Origin: Enoplolaimus lenunculus
Taxonomy: Eukaryota > Nematoda > Enoplea > Enoplida > Thoracostomopsidae
DNA length: 64,000 nt
Direction of reading: 5' to 3'
Assembly (NCBI GenBank): GCA_030248215.1
Contig: JASANG010003767.1
Span: forward strand, 207,063 to 271,062
The notes under the pieces are model-generated. The model was not told the origin of the DNA. It saw nothing but the letters and a program-made list of their open reading frames with translations, and ran no database searches. Position numbers and translations under genes: made by a program. Position 1 is the stretch's first letter, and each line of letters opens with the position of its first letter. Shown here in pieces: positions 14,201-29,200 of the stretch.

Positions 14201-17200
14201 TTAGGTTAAGGCTTACAAACACATTTTTGCAACGCGTAGGCTTAGGCTTAGGAATACGTATATATATTTTTTGTTACATCTGAGATATTTATATTCAAGT
14301 TAAAATTCAAATCTTAAGCGCTCGGATGAGAGGCGTTTACTAGCACCGGCCGGCTATAAGAGCTTAACTTTCGAGTTGAAGGATAGACGTAGGTTAATAG
14401 ATTTAGGCTCAACCTGCAATCGGTTTTGCTTGGTTTGAAATTTTTTATTTTTTTAATTTTCATACATTTTAATAGTGTTTATAACATTGCTGGCTAGTGT
14501 CATTCTTTTAGGGTCCTTAATCTAGAATAAAGTTCAGAATCTAATCCTACTCTATTGCAGTGGCGCAAAAAACGGGACTGCCCATAAGGTAGCATAGGCC
14601 TGGAGAGTTGTGCAATTACCTTCCAGTTCTATGAATTGGAAAAATCAATATTTTTGCTAAAACTTTTTCCATATTTTCAAATAATTTTTTCATTATATTT
14701 TTTTGACAGTTTTTAAAACTATGTTGAGGTAAGAGCGGTGTTGTCGTTATAGAACGTTTTACTTATATGATAAATGGGGACCGTGATAGGTACTTTTAGT
14801 GGCATCCCACTTTTCACGCGCGAGAATGCAACAGAGTAAGCTTTCAGCTTTAGACTATTTTTTTATTTTATGTTTATGCTTAATTTTTGTGTTATTCTTA
14901 CAGTATGATTGAGGCTTGGAAATAGGAATATGCTTCGTATACTGTCATGTGTCTAAAAGTAACATTTCTCAGGTTTTATCCATAGGTTGGTAATTTTTAA
15001 AAAGAGGTCTGTAATACAACTCAATATCATACTCTTGTAATTTTAGGTTATTACAAATCACAGTAGTATATATACTATATTTTATTCATAGAAAGCCTTA
15101 TCCGGAGACGAACTGCTCCTGGTAGCACAAGAAGAGTCACGTCGCAAGAGTATGAACGGAATCGTGTCTCGCATGAATGATATTTCACTCAATCCAACGT
15201 TTGTCACTCCTGTAACAATTCCTGCTTCATCTAAGCCTGCAGCATCTCTACCTCGACGTCCACAAAGTGCTAAATTTAGTTCGGTGAGTGGTAGACGCAT
15301 AATTGGATTTGGAACATTATACTGGACGGATAATTTATGATTGAAATATATTTTAAAAGTCTTTTGATTGTTATCTTAGCTTTGGAATTCGAAAATTACA
15401 ATTATAAGCCTCCTACCAAAATGTCAAGACAGGGCCTTTTTATGAGTTTTTAAATTAAAATTTAGACTAAAACTCCAAACAAAGTCATAGCTTAATGATG
15501 GTTTTTAATTCACTGCCTGCAGCCAATCTTTAATTCAATTCGCGAGGTTTTCAATTACCCGAGTTTTCAACTCGCAGCCAGGTAGCTCAAGAGGCCCATC
15601 CTTTGATTTTTCGTGATCCTAAATTAAGCAGTGCCACAAAGCGCTCTTCAAAAAAATTTAGCTATGGATCGGATAGGTCTGGAACCCACGGCGTATGGAT
15701 TACACATCCGCTGCTCTAACCACTGAGCTACTCATCTAAGCAAACTTTTGGCTACAATTTTACTTACCGTAAGTTTAGTCCAACAAGATACGTAAATGAA
15801 TGAATATGCGGCTCGAAACAATATGCGCTTGCCGCCTGAGAGCGTCTTTTATAGTTACCAATCGACCCTGCTAAGTAATTCTAAGTTAAGCAGTATCATA
15901 CACTGCCCAGGCATATTGCGATTACCAATTGTATGTTTTGTCTGTGAATCTCATAATGAAAACCAATTTCCTAGGCAAACGGGATCAGCCCGGCTCCTGA
16001 TTTTTGTCCAGTAGCATTTTAAAACTTCTTCAACTAATAACACAATGAGTCCCAGTTGAAATTTTGCGGTAACGTGTCTTATCCATCTGTTTCAAAATTT
16101 ACGCTACGTCGCTGAATGCAACTATGCAAAAAATTGAATTAAAATTATTATGCGTTGTTTATTTTAGAATTCAAACCTGATGTTCGAAAGCACTTGCGAA
16201 AAGCCTACCTCAGAATCGCTTGATTCACTGATTACCAAACTGACCCCCACGCATGACTACTGCCCCGAAGTAAGCGTATTTCACATGAAACAGCGCCGGT
16301 TGTAGACAAAGGTGTCGGACCCTACCTCAGCGTGGTTTGCCCCCGACGCGAAATGCAAATATTTCTCAAGTTGTAAATGAGTTTCAGATAAGTATTAATG
16401 GCGAGTTTATTTGAGTAGAATAAATAATGTAGGTGAGGCCTTCTAAATTGAAATCTTGGACCGTATTTTAAAATGAGTATAGCACGTATGACCAGTTGAT
16501 AATAGGTCTTCTAGCTTTTGAATCAGTGAACGCTGAGGCTCACAGTTCAGCACATCTTTCGCATATGATTTGCTCTACTGTACCAGTTTTGAGTTGAAAA
16601 AACTGCAGTAGTGAGTTTGAAAACCTATTATTAACTGATAATAGTTGCTATACAGATTTGAGAATATGAGCTCCTATTACAAGCAAGGTATATGTGACAC
16701 AATCAGTTCAGGCAAAGCCGGAGCAGCCTCCGTACATACCCGTATTTGGGGGCCCACCCCTAAAGTGGCCGTCACCCTAACAGATTGAAACAAAAACCGC
16801 TTAAGTTTTAAAATGCGTCTGGCTTATCGCTTGCTTCACTCGCGAGTTTGGGACCCCCACCCTGGAATTTGGGGGGAGCCCCAACCCCTGCCTGCTCCGG
16901 CACTGAGTTCAGAATACTACTTTAACAACTGTTTAAAATTTTAACTTCAATGTAACGAATTAAGGTGTAAAATGAAATACTTTAAATCGTAATGGATTAA
17001 TAATGTTCATAAACTACTGTTTCAGAGAAATTTTACGTTTGTGTTTTTGCTCAATGCAAGGGCTTGCATATCTCCGGCGGAATTGTTTGAACGAATCGTT
17101 AAAGTACGCAGTAATTATTTGTAATATGGCCCATGTTACGTTAAGGGGCGTCCAGGTTTCTGGCGGGTCTATAAGAGAGTAGGTTTAGATTCTAGATTAC

Positions 17201-20200
17201 ATTTTTTGCTTAGGCTTTGGAACTCATTTTTGCAACGCTTAGGCTTAGGCTTAGGAACACATTTGTGAAGCGCTTAGGCTTAGGAATACGCGTAATCTGC
17301 TGTTACGCCCGTTAAAGTTACATTGGCTTTTAATATTAATGGCATCCATTGATTAAATTTGTGTAGCATTTATTGCAAATTTGTGACAGGCTTTGAAATT
17401 AAGTGTAAGTCTGATTCTATAGAGCCGATATTTGAATCTGAACGTTTTGGACGCATTAACAGTTTAAATAAAGATTGCTTAATTTTCGAACTAGAAAAGC
17501 AAAGAACGTTAACCCCTTTTCACATGAATATTTTTAGTCCGTCTAAAACATAGAGATATAGTTTCAAGCTAGGATTCCAACACATGTCTATCGGGAGGGA
17601 GGTGTTTTGTGTCACCACTGAGCTGTAAGAGCTTAATGCTCGACCTCGAGGGGGCTTTCACGTCTTGTGAACGTTTTGTACTGCATATATGTGCAGTTAT
17701 AGTTAAACGCAGTGCGTCGTGTATAGTTCCGCGTACGTAGCTTGTACTAGTTGCTCATAGTCTACTCAATGTGAGAAGGGGTTAATATCGCTACGTTGGA
17801 AGTTGGCTGAATTACGGTTTGAAGCACGACATATATAAGTAAACAACGGCAGTAGTATCGAAGACGCGCCTAATGAAATATTTTAGTTTCTTACTTGGAA
17901 ATAATCCATTGATCCATACTGTGGTAATGAAAATTCAGAAGATCCTTTTTCCAGTCTACCAATATATCCAACACAAATACGACCATAAGCTAGCTTTGAT
18001 AGAAATTTCAGCCAAAATTACGTTCCGAGCATTTAGTTGCGGTATCTATTGTGTTTGGCCAGAATTTCAGACTGTTTTGGCCGCTCATCGAAACTCGCGG
18101 AACAAACTTGATGAAGTAAGCTTTCGACTCAAACCTGCGATTCTTGCCAATATTTAGAATGTTTTTATTTCGAAAAAATATATATTTACAACCCATGTCT
18201 ACTTTAAGGGGCATAAAGTTTTCTGGTTGGTCTATAAAAGAGTGGGTTTCGATTCTAGATTACAATTTTTTGCTCAGGCTTAGGCTTAGGCTTAGGAACA
18301 CGTTGTTGCAACGCTTAAGTTTAGGCTTAGGAATACGCTTAATCTACTGTTACGCCCTTAAAAGGAAGATTGGCCTATTTACATTGTACATATGTTTAAA
18401 TTTTTATGCAAATTTTGGCTGGTTTGCTGAGATATGACTTAATTTGACCATTGATGCAGTTCGTTTATAGCTTAGCTATAAATGTGACTAAAATTTACTA
18501 ATATTATTTTTGCTAAATCTTTTGAAGTTACACTTCCCACAGGGTAGACGATTAGTTGATCATTTATTTTTAACTCTCGATGTGGTGTTGTGTTCGCTAA
18601 AGTGAACCAATCACGTTACACCGTAGACGATTAGTCGATCATTTATTTTTAACTAATCAGGAGCCGTTACATGGGTTGCTAGCCATCTTGGCGATATGGC
18701 TTAATCAGTGCCGTCGTCACGACATATACATTGTTTTCTACACAGAATACAACCAGGTTGCATACTTATTCTCGAGAATTATTGCATTTCAGAAATCACT
18801 GAAACAACTTCACTGCAACACATTTGACGTAATCCTACAGTGGACAGAACATTTTGCGAATGATTTTCGAGAACGTCCAGTGTTTGATCAACTTCAACAA
18901 GTGATTATGCGGTGCTTGCGGTCTGATCCAACTTTTAAACGTCTCAGTGAAGAACTTATGTTCAATTTAGCTGCAAAGGTAACCAAAGTGACACACACCT
19001 TACGTGAGCTTAGGACAATTTGAGAGTCAGTTAGATCTTAATTTAAGATTTTTAGATTTAAATTTTGAATTGTTTACTACAGATTGGTTCGAATAACTTA
19101 GACTTGATTAGCAGTGCCCCGTCATTGCTCCCACCCGACCAGGGTTAATATGCGAATTTTTAAACCAGGGTGGTATATAGTTTTAAATTTTGAAAATTTA
19201 AAATTTTTTTGTTTTAGCTGCAAGAAATTGAACAGTACGAAGCCACGATTGAAAACATTCAAATCCAAATGACCAAACTGGAAATGCTTCCGTTTGAGAC
19301 AATGGTAAAAATACATTAGTACAATCCAAAAAATGGTGAGTCAAATTGACTCTCTCCGAAATAGGCTTTTCCGGACTACGCAAACTGAGAGTCAAAGTTC
19401 GACTCCGTCAGAGTCAAATTCCACTGACTGAGTCGCTCGGTGAGTCGAATTTCACTTTGGTAGAGTCGAATTTTGACTCAGTTTGTGTAGTCAGGAAAAG
19501 CCTATTTCAGAGAGAGTCAATTTGACTCACCATTTTGTGCAGTGTAATGACATTTGTTTTGCGGTTTTTTATTGTCGTACGCGCTGTCAAAATATTGAGA
19601 TGTGGGGTGCATGAGAGGCAACAGAGCGTCAGAAATGACAAGTGTGACACTATAAAAGCAATATTTTTGCTAGTTGCAGACTTCAAATACTCGCTTTTCT
19701 GTGGTTTAGAAAGAGTTTCACCAATGTCTATGCATAGACCTTTGCCTAAGCCTTCGGAAGCCTAAGTTTTAACCGTAAATGATATCAATTAAAATTCCCT
19801 TTCAATTAATGGGGAAAAACTTTTATTGATACCGTAAAGAATGAAACCCTAAACTGATACGCATTTGAGAATGCAGACATAGAATGTACACGTATATTAT
19901 TACCCTTTAGAATGGTATTTGTGAATCGAATCCGAATCCTGCGATTATTGCTCAACAGCTGACACATATCGAATTGGTAAGCTTCTTTTGACGGGTTGCT
20001 CTTGTTCGATCAGCAGCTAATGCCCTATTCACATGGGCAAATTTTTTTGCGAGAACGTGCTGCTGCAAATTGCACGCAGAACTTGTATTTTTTCATCAGC
20101 CAATGAAAAATCGGCTGCAATAAATTCAATGAACTTGCATGGTTATTCACACATGTGAACTAAATTCCTAGCTATGATTTTGAATGAATTATTTGCAGCT

Positions 20201-23200
20201 GCAAGTTTTTCGAACAGGATTTCAGACAGAACTTGTAAGAGCAATTTGCAGCTGCAAGTTCTCGCAGCAAAAACTTGCACGTGTGAATAGGGCTTAATTC
20301 GGCAAACAGTAATTACTTAACTTTTTTATTGTTTACAAAGGGTATGCGTAAAAGTTTTAGGAGCCAGCGATAAAATTTTCACAACCGGTACAGCCAAGCA
20401 GGTTAATCTTCAAAATCCTGTTAACCTGCTTATTTGTCGTTTCTTCAGAAAGTTCAGTGCGTATGTGTCCCCTCCTCTCCTCCAAGTAGGGCCGGAGCAG
20501 CGGCCGACATGCCCTCCGTTTGGGGAACGCCACCCCAAAACAGGACCCTACCTTGAGAAGATTTTAAACAAAACTTGAAAAAGAATTTAATCATCACAAG
20601 GGGTCCCCACCCCGGAATTTTGGGGAGTACCGCAATTAACCTGCTCCGGTACTGCCTCCAAAGAAATTGATTCATGTTAAATTTACCCGTTAACCAAACA
20701 AGTTGCGAGTCGAGTCACACTACACGACGATGTTGAGTATATAATACCATTTTATCATATGTTGAGAAAATATTACTTTTCAACTTATTCATATTTCCTT
20801 TTTGATCAAAAAAATTTAAATTTAAAAAAAGTCATTTATATCTCAATCGAACCAGAAACTCATGCCATGCTCAGCTGTGTCTGATTTTGTGTTGGTTCCG
20901 TATACCAGTTTAGCGGTAGAGGGATCGTTAGATAAGGTAATCTGCTGAAAGGTTTCAGGTTTGAAAACCTGTAGAAAAAGTGAATTCTTAAAAAACCATT
21001 AAAATTGGTTTCAACTCGGCGGTCATTCTGTATGAAGATTTTTTCGCAAAAGTATAAACCGTCTTCAAAGTGTTGGGCTGGGAAAGTGTGGTTCTGAATA
21101 TAAGCCATGACAAAAATCACTATATTGAAATCGGGAGAATATAGCTGCATTTAAAAGCAAATTTCGAATAAGAACGTTGCCAGGAAGAAATTGACCTTAT
21201 GCCTGAAGGTTATGCTGAAATAATGGAATGTTCCCTGGGTGTTATATCCTCACTCATTTGAAGTGCCGGAGCAGGCAAGTGTGTGACCAACCCAAAATTC
21301 TCGTGTTGGGGCCCTTTGCGATCATCAAATTATTTTTCAGTTTTCTGTTTAAAATCTGTTAGGGTGGGCCCCCTCTGTTTGGGATAGGTCCCCCAAATGA
21401 GGACGTGTGGGTGGTGGCTGCTGCGGCCCTGCACCTTTGATGGGCAGGTTAACATCTCAGCTATATCTTTGGTATACACCCCTGAGTACAAATATTTTTG
21501 AATTTAAAACACTTTTTTCAGGACCGCCTTCGCATGGTTCGCCCTGAAGAGTTTATTCAAACTTTTCAAACAAATTGTGATGTAAGTTTACGCATAATTT
21601 TATGCTAAGTTAAGCCAGAAAATCGTACACAATTTTTAAAAATTTGCCAAATTGTTGTTAATCATTTAGAATTCAGTCAACTGCCCCAAAGCGGACGATG
21701 CAGTCAAAAGTATAGATGCGGGATCACGTGTTCGATATTAACCCTTTCTCACATGAATATTTTCTATTTCCCCTGACACCTAGTTTTATGCTAGGATTCG
21801 AACTCCAGTGACTGGAGTGGGAGGCGTATACGATCACCACTCAGCTATAGGAGCTTGACGCTCGAACCCGAGGGGGCTCTCACGTCTTGTGGTGATTTAG
21901 TACTATTTTTGCTTGCCTTAGGCTTTAGGCCTTGGAATATGCTCATTATTACGCTTAGGCTTAGGTTTAGGAATATGCATATAATACTGTTCCGCTCATG
22001 TTCTTTACATTGGCCCATTTTTCCAACCACTTACGCTCATTCTTGAGAATTGGTTAGGTCTACGAAACTGTTTACCTATGGCTAAAGTCTTTGCCTGAGC
22101 CTTTTTTTACGAACCTCATAACCTTGTTTGAGGAAGGACGTGTTTAAGTGACAAATAAATTTTTTTCAGAGTCCAAATCCGAATTCAACGCGACATCGAA
22201 ATATTGAAATTTACGCCGAATGGTTCAACCATTTGAGTCGTGTTGTTGCAACCGAAGTTTGCCGGGTACGTTTACGGCCAAACAAAGCCAGACCCGTAGC
22301 CAAAAGGAGGCCCAGAAATGAGTCCAAACCCTTTCCAGGGTAATTTCGGATCGCGGTATAAAAGGCGTAACCTACTTTCGTAAATAGCGCTATTTCCCCG
22401 CAAGCCGCTTACAAGGGCGTCTCCACGGGGAGCATTGGGGGGGGCCGGGCCTATCAAATTTGGCTTGTTCCCTCCAAATAGACTCAGTCTAAAAACAAAC
22501 AATTTTGAATTGCAATTGCAGGGGGCCCCAAAATTATTCGGTGGCCCCTGAGTCAAAAGCTGCAAGGAATAGGCGTCCACAGAGGACACTGTGGGTCGTA
22601 CTCTCCAAGTTTGACCAATGCCACTCTAAAACTTCTTGGTCGCATTCGGTTTAAACTTTATGTGGACCTCATCCTTACTCTGGTACAAAATTCTGCTACC
22701 AATTATTAATTTAAATAACCTTCAGTATAACAAATGAACACCTGAATTTAAGTATAAAATTTGGAAATTAAAAATGTCTTAAATTAATCAAAATTTTTCA
22801 TTTTTTCAGAATTTAAAGAAAAAACACCGACGGCATGTGATTCAACTTTTCATCGATGTTTCCAAAGAATGCTTTAATATCGGAAATTTCAACTCACTTA
22901 TGGCCATATTTGGTAAGCAAACAGCATGCCGACGATATAGAATCTAATTAGGTTGCAATATTTTTATCAGATTACATTTATGCTTACCTCCGTAGTAAAC
23001 CAAAGATGTGATATTCTACACGCAGTACCACTAAACCTCAGCCTAAGTCTATGACTATACGTGATTTTGAGCTCTGAGTTTAGGGCCCATATTTTGAAAT
23101 GCGCATAGCGCCTATCATCTGTTAGCGATAAGTTTTCAAACTGATGAACGCACAGTTACGCATTGGACAGTTTACACAGTAATAGACATACCAAACAAGG

Positions 23201-26200
23201 AGAATGTGCGAAATATCGACGCACACAATTCGCTTGTTTGAAAGAAGGCCTTTAGTCAATTGATGATAGGTGCTACACACATTTGAGAATACGCATACAA
23301 ATCTAGACCTAGCTATCGAACCTATTACCAGTTTTTTTGATTGCAAAGTTTAACATTTTGCCAAAATTGAATAGAGTTTGAGGACGGGCAATTGATCAAG
23401 TATTTGGTTTGAATTTCAGCAGGATTACAATCACCCGCAGTGAATAGATTAAAGAAAACGGTTAGTTCCAACATTAAAGTTCGATCCGGAGCCGATAACT
23501 CAGTAATGGATCCAGGGATGGGTTTAAGAGATATCCGCCCTTAAACAGAACTGTCGTCATTATAATTTTGCGACGCAAATGGTTCTTGACTTTGGCCCAT
23601 GTAAAGATCCGGGGTGGAGCGTTTTTCTGTTGGTCTGCAATAGGGCAAGCTTAAGCTGCAGACTAATAATTGTTTTGCTTCGCTTATGCTTAGGAATATG
23701 CTCATTCTTACGCTTAGGCTTAGGCTTAATCTTGGGGTTAGGAATATAGTTATAATACTGTTCCGCCCCTGTTCTTTATATTGACCCTGACTTTTACAAT
23801 GTGTTTTCTAGCCAAACAGTTGAAAAATAGCGTTCAGATACACCGGCAGTTTATAAAATTACGCGCCTTCGGTGCAATAAATGGAAATAATTTAAAGTAT
23901 TTGTAAAGAAGTGTCTTCCTCTGTTGGAAAATCCAACTTTTGAAACATTGTGATTTGATATTCTTGGTAGGTATGCTAAATTGTATTATATTGCCACAAA
24001 ATTTCAGTAACGCGAACCAGAGGCGGATTTAAAATTTTTTTGACTAGGGGGGCGGGCTGGCAAATGTTGTGAAACGCAAAAATTGAAAGGTAGTGACCTT
24101 ATCATTTTATCGCCAAAAATTTTCTGAGGGCCAAAAATTGTAAGGTAGGAAAACCTTTACCATGTTATAAAAAATTCTGCGGGAAAAATTGTAAAGTAGG
24201 GACCTTGCCATTTTAACGCGAAAAAATTCTGACAAAAGTGGGACTTATGCCCCCCTCTGGATTCGTTAGTGGCGCGAAACGGTTAGAAAAGAATAAAAGT
24301 ATTATAGCATTGGAAAAAGTATGATAAAATGTAAAGCCAGCAACCAGGACTCGATAATAGTAAAGGGATAAGAAGGTTTATAAATAAGTTGAAACCAGGC
24401 CCGTAACCCGCTCTCCTTGCTAGAGGGAGCTAGAAATTCTTGAGGAGCGGCACACAAGGGTTTTCGGTGGCTTGCAAGGTAGCTTGAAAATTTTCTGAGC
24501 GGGTGACAAAATTTTTCCAGAGAGGCTGAGCTTCCTTTGGAACCCTTTGGCTACGGGACGTATTGAGACCGAAGTTTCGTTAATTCCGTATAATATAAGC
24601 TCAAAATATTAAAGCTTACGCTTACTCTATTGCAGTCCCGTGGAAAAGCAATTCCGGCAAATTTATTTTTGACAATTTTCAGTGGACCAAACTTGATATG
24701 TGTAATTATGAAATACTGGAGCGTCAACTCGATCCATCGTGTAATTTTGCATCATATCGGGCAACGTTCAAAGCAGCTCAATGGCGGAGTGAACTAGCGA
24801 CTCAACCAAGAGAAAAGGTAAACGCGATCGTGCCCGTAACCATTAAGGGAGCGAGAGAGAGCGGACACTGGGTGCACAGCCACCAACAGTTCTTTTTTGA
24901 AACATTTTTACTCTGCCCAACAAATTTTTTTTAGTTTGGCTTGCAAATTATTTTATAATTTTTTTGATTCCATCAGGCATTTTAAGCTGACCACGAGCAA
25001 TTAAAGCGATGGTCACTTAAAAAATACGTGGGCATACGGGGTTTTTCGTTAACACAAGTACACATTCGAGTAGGACACAGTTTGGGATAGTAGGTATATT
25101 AATTGATATTTAAGGGTCATGGTAATGGTCTTTGATAGACTTAAGCTCAGAAACAGACTAAAGGTTGCGCTTTGACCGCTACACGCCACCGCACGCCACC
25201 AAAAAACATTTTGCTTATATTTTTGTTAGAAACGAATTGTGGCGTGCGGCAGCGTCCGCCACTGTAAAGTATAGCATAACCTTAAGGCTTAGGATTGGCA
25301 GAACAGGCTGGGTTTTACTTTACTGTAGTTTCTCGAATAAGCGAGGGGACTGGTATTTATTTTACCAATCAAGAAGGTACACCCTCTCCGGTTGCACGGT
25401 TACCGGCGCTTATGGCTGTTGTCTGAGCGTCTGTTGCATAGTTAAGCAGTCAAGGTTATTCTTCTGCTTTGGTCTCTTTAATGAAGGACTTATCGACTAC
25501 GTCCACTAACGACATCCAGTTAGTCATACGGACTCCTATTGATTGTGACTCAAAATGGGGACCCCTCTTGTTCGGGGCACTGCAGTGGTTGAGGACCATT
25601 CTGATTATTAACCTTACATTTACGCTCAGCGATATGTCTCACTGTTCATACCGTTAGAATTAAACTTCGGCTTTGGATTAGTCTTAGGGCTGCGCTATGC
25701 CGAACGCCGCAACACGGCGCCACACTCCGTTATGCGTTGCTAACGAAGGTATAAAAATATACGCAAAATCTATTTGTGGCTTGCTGTAAAGTTGGGCTTA
25801 AATAAGCCTTCACTTTGTTACTGGCCTATATGTTGGTAAATTTCGAAAATTATAAGTCGAAAATTTGAACTTCGATTTACAAAAATATAAAAATTCATTT
25901 TTTATTTGTTTCAGATCATTATTCCGTTCTTTAGTTTGTTCGTCAAAGATTTGATATTTTTGTATCAAAACGTTCAAGACAGCGCGAATGACGCTATGAA
26001 AACGGTTGAATTTGAGGTAAGTACATGTCCATCATATATGCCAAATTTACTGCCGGTTCATAGAGGAGAGTCATCTATTAAAACTCATTTTATTTCTAAG
26101 ATTTCGTTTGATTTCTTGCTCGCTTCGCATGCAAGTTTTTTAGTTCGCTGTTATACCCTCACCATATTTTTTCAATGCTTTGCAGCGAGCGAGTTAGTTA

Positions 26201-29200
26201 TTTCTGAGTTAATATCAGTAAACATTAACTCACTCTGAATTGAGTTGACTCTGAGTGAGTTGATTAATTAACTCAGAATGAATTCAATCAACTCCAAAAT
26301 TGTGAGTTCTGATAGTCCAAACTCAGACTGAATGATTAAACTCATTCTGAGTTAAAATCAACTCAGTGGAATTTACAGTGCACGCAGAGCTGGGATAGCA
26401 TTCCCCATCGCTCTCCCATTTCGCATCCGCCGCTGGTTGAGCCCATTTTTTGGATTTGAGTTTGCGTTTGTGAATCCTCGTGGAATATAACCGAATTGTA
26501 AGTCATGTTACATTTCAGACATTTGAAGCATTTGCAAAACCAATCAAAGACTTGATGAAATGGCAAAATGTCAAAGTAAGCTTGGATGTCTTAGTCGGCA
26601 AGTTTAGTCAACGTTGAGTAGCGTCTATCACCAGTTGACAATAGGTCTTATAAGTTTTGATCGCAAGGGTAACTAAATATAACGTCACACTCTCTAAACT
26701 AACAATTTTGGCTACGGTCGTTTTGCCGCCTCCCCGGCCAGGGAACCCAGGGTGTCCAAGTATCAGTTGAGGCCCGTTCAGAAATACGGGGGCGATGCGT
26801 ACATTTCTAGAAACGTATTCCAAAACTAAAGTTTAGTGCTGGAATTTCATATATTTACTGCAGAAAATGCGCTGACATCTCGTTCGCGTCGCTAGTGAGG
26901 TTTTTTTTATATATGCACATGTTTTACCTCTTAGTCGCCAGTCAACTGCAAACTTTCTTGCCGTCTTAGATTGCCATCACGTGCTTGATACCTTGCTACG
27001 CCCCGTTTGACACTTTTAGAAATATCGCTCCCACGTCCACGCGTGCTCTTGAGTGGCTGAGTCAAACTTAACGAAATTATAACAAATGCCGTAACACCAC
27101 AGCCAAAGTTGAAAAAGGAATTAATTCAACCAAACATTGAATCCAACCTTAACGAAAACTCAATTCCTCCTTTTGTCAGCAACAGCGCTTTTTATATTGA
27201 AAGTTATGTTTGAAGTCTCGGCCGTATATTCGCCGTAAATCGGTGTAGCGACGACATTAGTGAAGCTATGAACTACGTTTTTCAGAAATTAGAAGGATGG
27301 TTTGTTGTATAACAAGCTGATTAACGCTAAACCAGCTTTAACAATAATCCCAGCGGACAGTTTTCACATCTAATCAATCCATGGCTAAAGCCCCTGCTCC
27401 ACCTGTGCCTTTGTGTACAATCCCCGGCATTTGAATATCCTCCCGGAAGCTGCGCTGGCCCGCGGTGTGACGAGGACGAATGACGTTCTGTGTGATCTAA
27501 AAATTTGGCCCAGGTAGAAAAGTTTCAGCCCCGCTTGTAAGCTTATTATTTCCACCTGGCATGCTCGTCCTAATATTGTTCTGATTCTCAACCAGGTTGC
27601 GTTGGCTATGGAGTTAAAGCAGGGTCAACTATTCAATTATCACAATGTTTTAGTGTCCATTTGCTCGCGAGTCAGCACTGTTGCAACAACTACTTACACA
27701 ACCAACTTATTCAGAATCTGCTCTTCAGTTGGCTTCGTTTGAATGCGAACAACCTGATACTCCAATTGATAAAGAAATGTGTAAAAAGTTAAAGTAAGTC
27801 ACTTCAACCAAGAGTGGATGATGCATATTTCAACAAGAGTATGCAACTGGGTATATTCTGTGTAGAAAAGAATGTACCCGGCACGCGTTGTGTTTTTCCC
27901 TATCCCCCTTATTTAGAGGGGGGCACAGGCGATGCGAACCGTGACGCTTTATTTATGCGGCATCAAACGTGCTCCCCGCATAGTTGAATTTAGGGTATTC
28001 ATGCGATAGCGACCCCCCTCTACAAAAGGGGGGTCGGGAAAAACGCAACACCTGGTAGTACATTTTGTACTACGCGGGTTTCCAAGAGTGGCACACTTTT
28101 GTCATTATACACTCTTGATTCAACTGACAAATTTTTTCGACTGACAAAATAGTAAATTCTAAATGTGCCTCACAGTGAAAGTTCAACAAATTAATTGTTG
28201 TTTCGCATGAAATTTCCGTTTGTTTATTTCATAATTTTACAACAGCCATTGAGAGGAATATGAATCAAAAATGTAAATGAACGAAAGGCTGCAGTATAAT
28301 AGGCCAGATTTATAACAACGAAACGAATGCACTGACCTTTAAGAAGCAAGTGTCTTTTTAGCTTAACCATTTGTTACACGTATGCATAGTACAGAATCTT
28401 TACAAAATATACGAGCCTCCCTCAGCTCGAGAGTCAAGCTCATAGCTCAGCGGTGGCGTTAAGCGTCCTGAATCCAAGATTGTGTTGTTCGAGTCTTAGG
28501 TAAAAAGCAGATTTTAAATGAAACCGAAAATATTCATATGAGAAAGGGTTTATACTATTTTTTCTCAATTAAAATTCAGTTTTATTCATCTAAAAGTACG
28601 TTTGTGATATATAAACCAGTCGTAGTGGGACTACATTTATTGAGTGAAGCTCGAACTAACGTAAGCAATTAAGATAATATGCAAATTAGTTGTTAGCTAA
28701 CTATTCATTTATCGGTTTTGGAGGGTTGTAAGCAATTTCGTCAGATTCCTCGCACCCAAAAACCGTTCAGCCACCCTAAGAATTATTGGAATAATTTAAA
28801 AAGTCCTCATTTTGTCTTGTCAATTAAGCAAATATACAAATTAGCTATTAGCTAACTATTCGATAATCGGTTTTAAAGCTTTTGTCGACAATTTATTCAG
28901 ATTCCTCGCGCCCGAAAACCCATTATTGCTGAAATTAGATTGCTTGTAAGCCTAACAATTAGTGAAACATTGCAAAAACGCAATTTTGCTTATATGCAAT
29001 TATCTATTAGCTAACTACTCTAGTATCGGTTTTAGATGCTTGTAAACCATTTATATAGATTCCTCGCACCCAAAAACCTTCAGTAAACCCGAATAATTAT
29101 TGAAATTAATTAAAGAGTCCTAGTTTTGTCTTGTCAATTAAGCTAATATGCAAATTAGCTATTAGCTAACTATTCAATTATCGGTTCTGGATGTTTTTAA

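Noticed and set aside
22272-22589. 105-residue minus-strand open frame.
   Set aside because: It lies in an intron in G+C-rich repeat-like DNA, and the sequence shows no domain and no signal.
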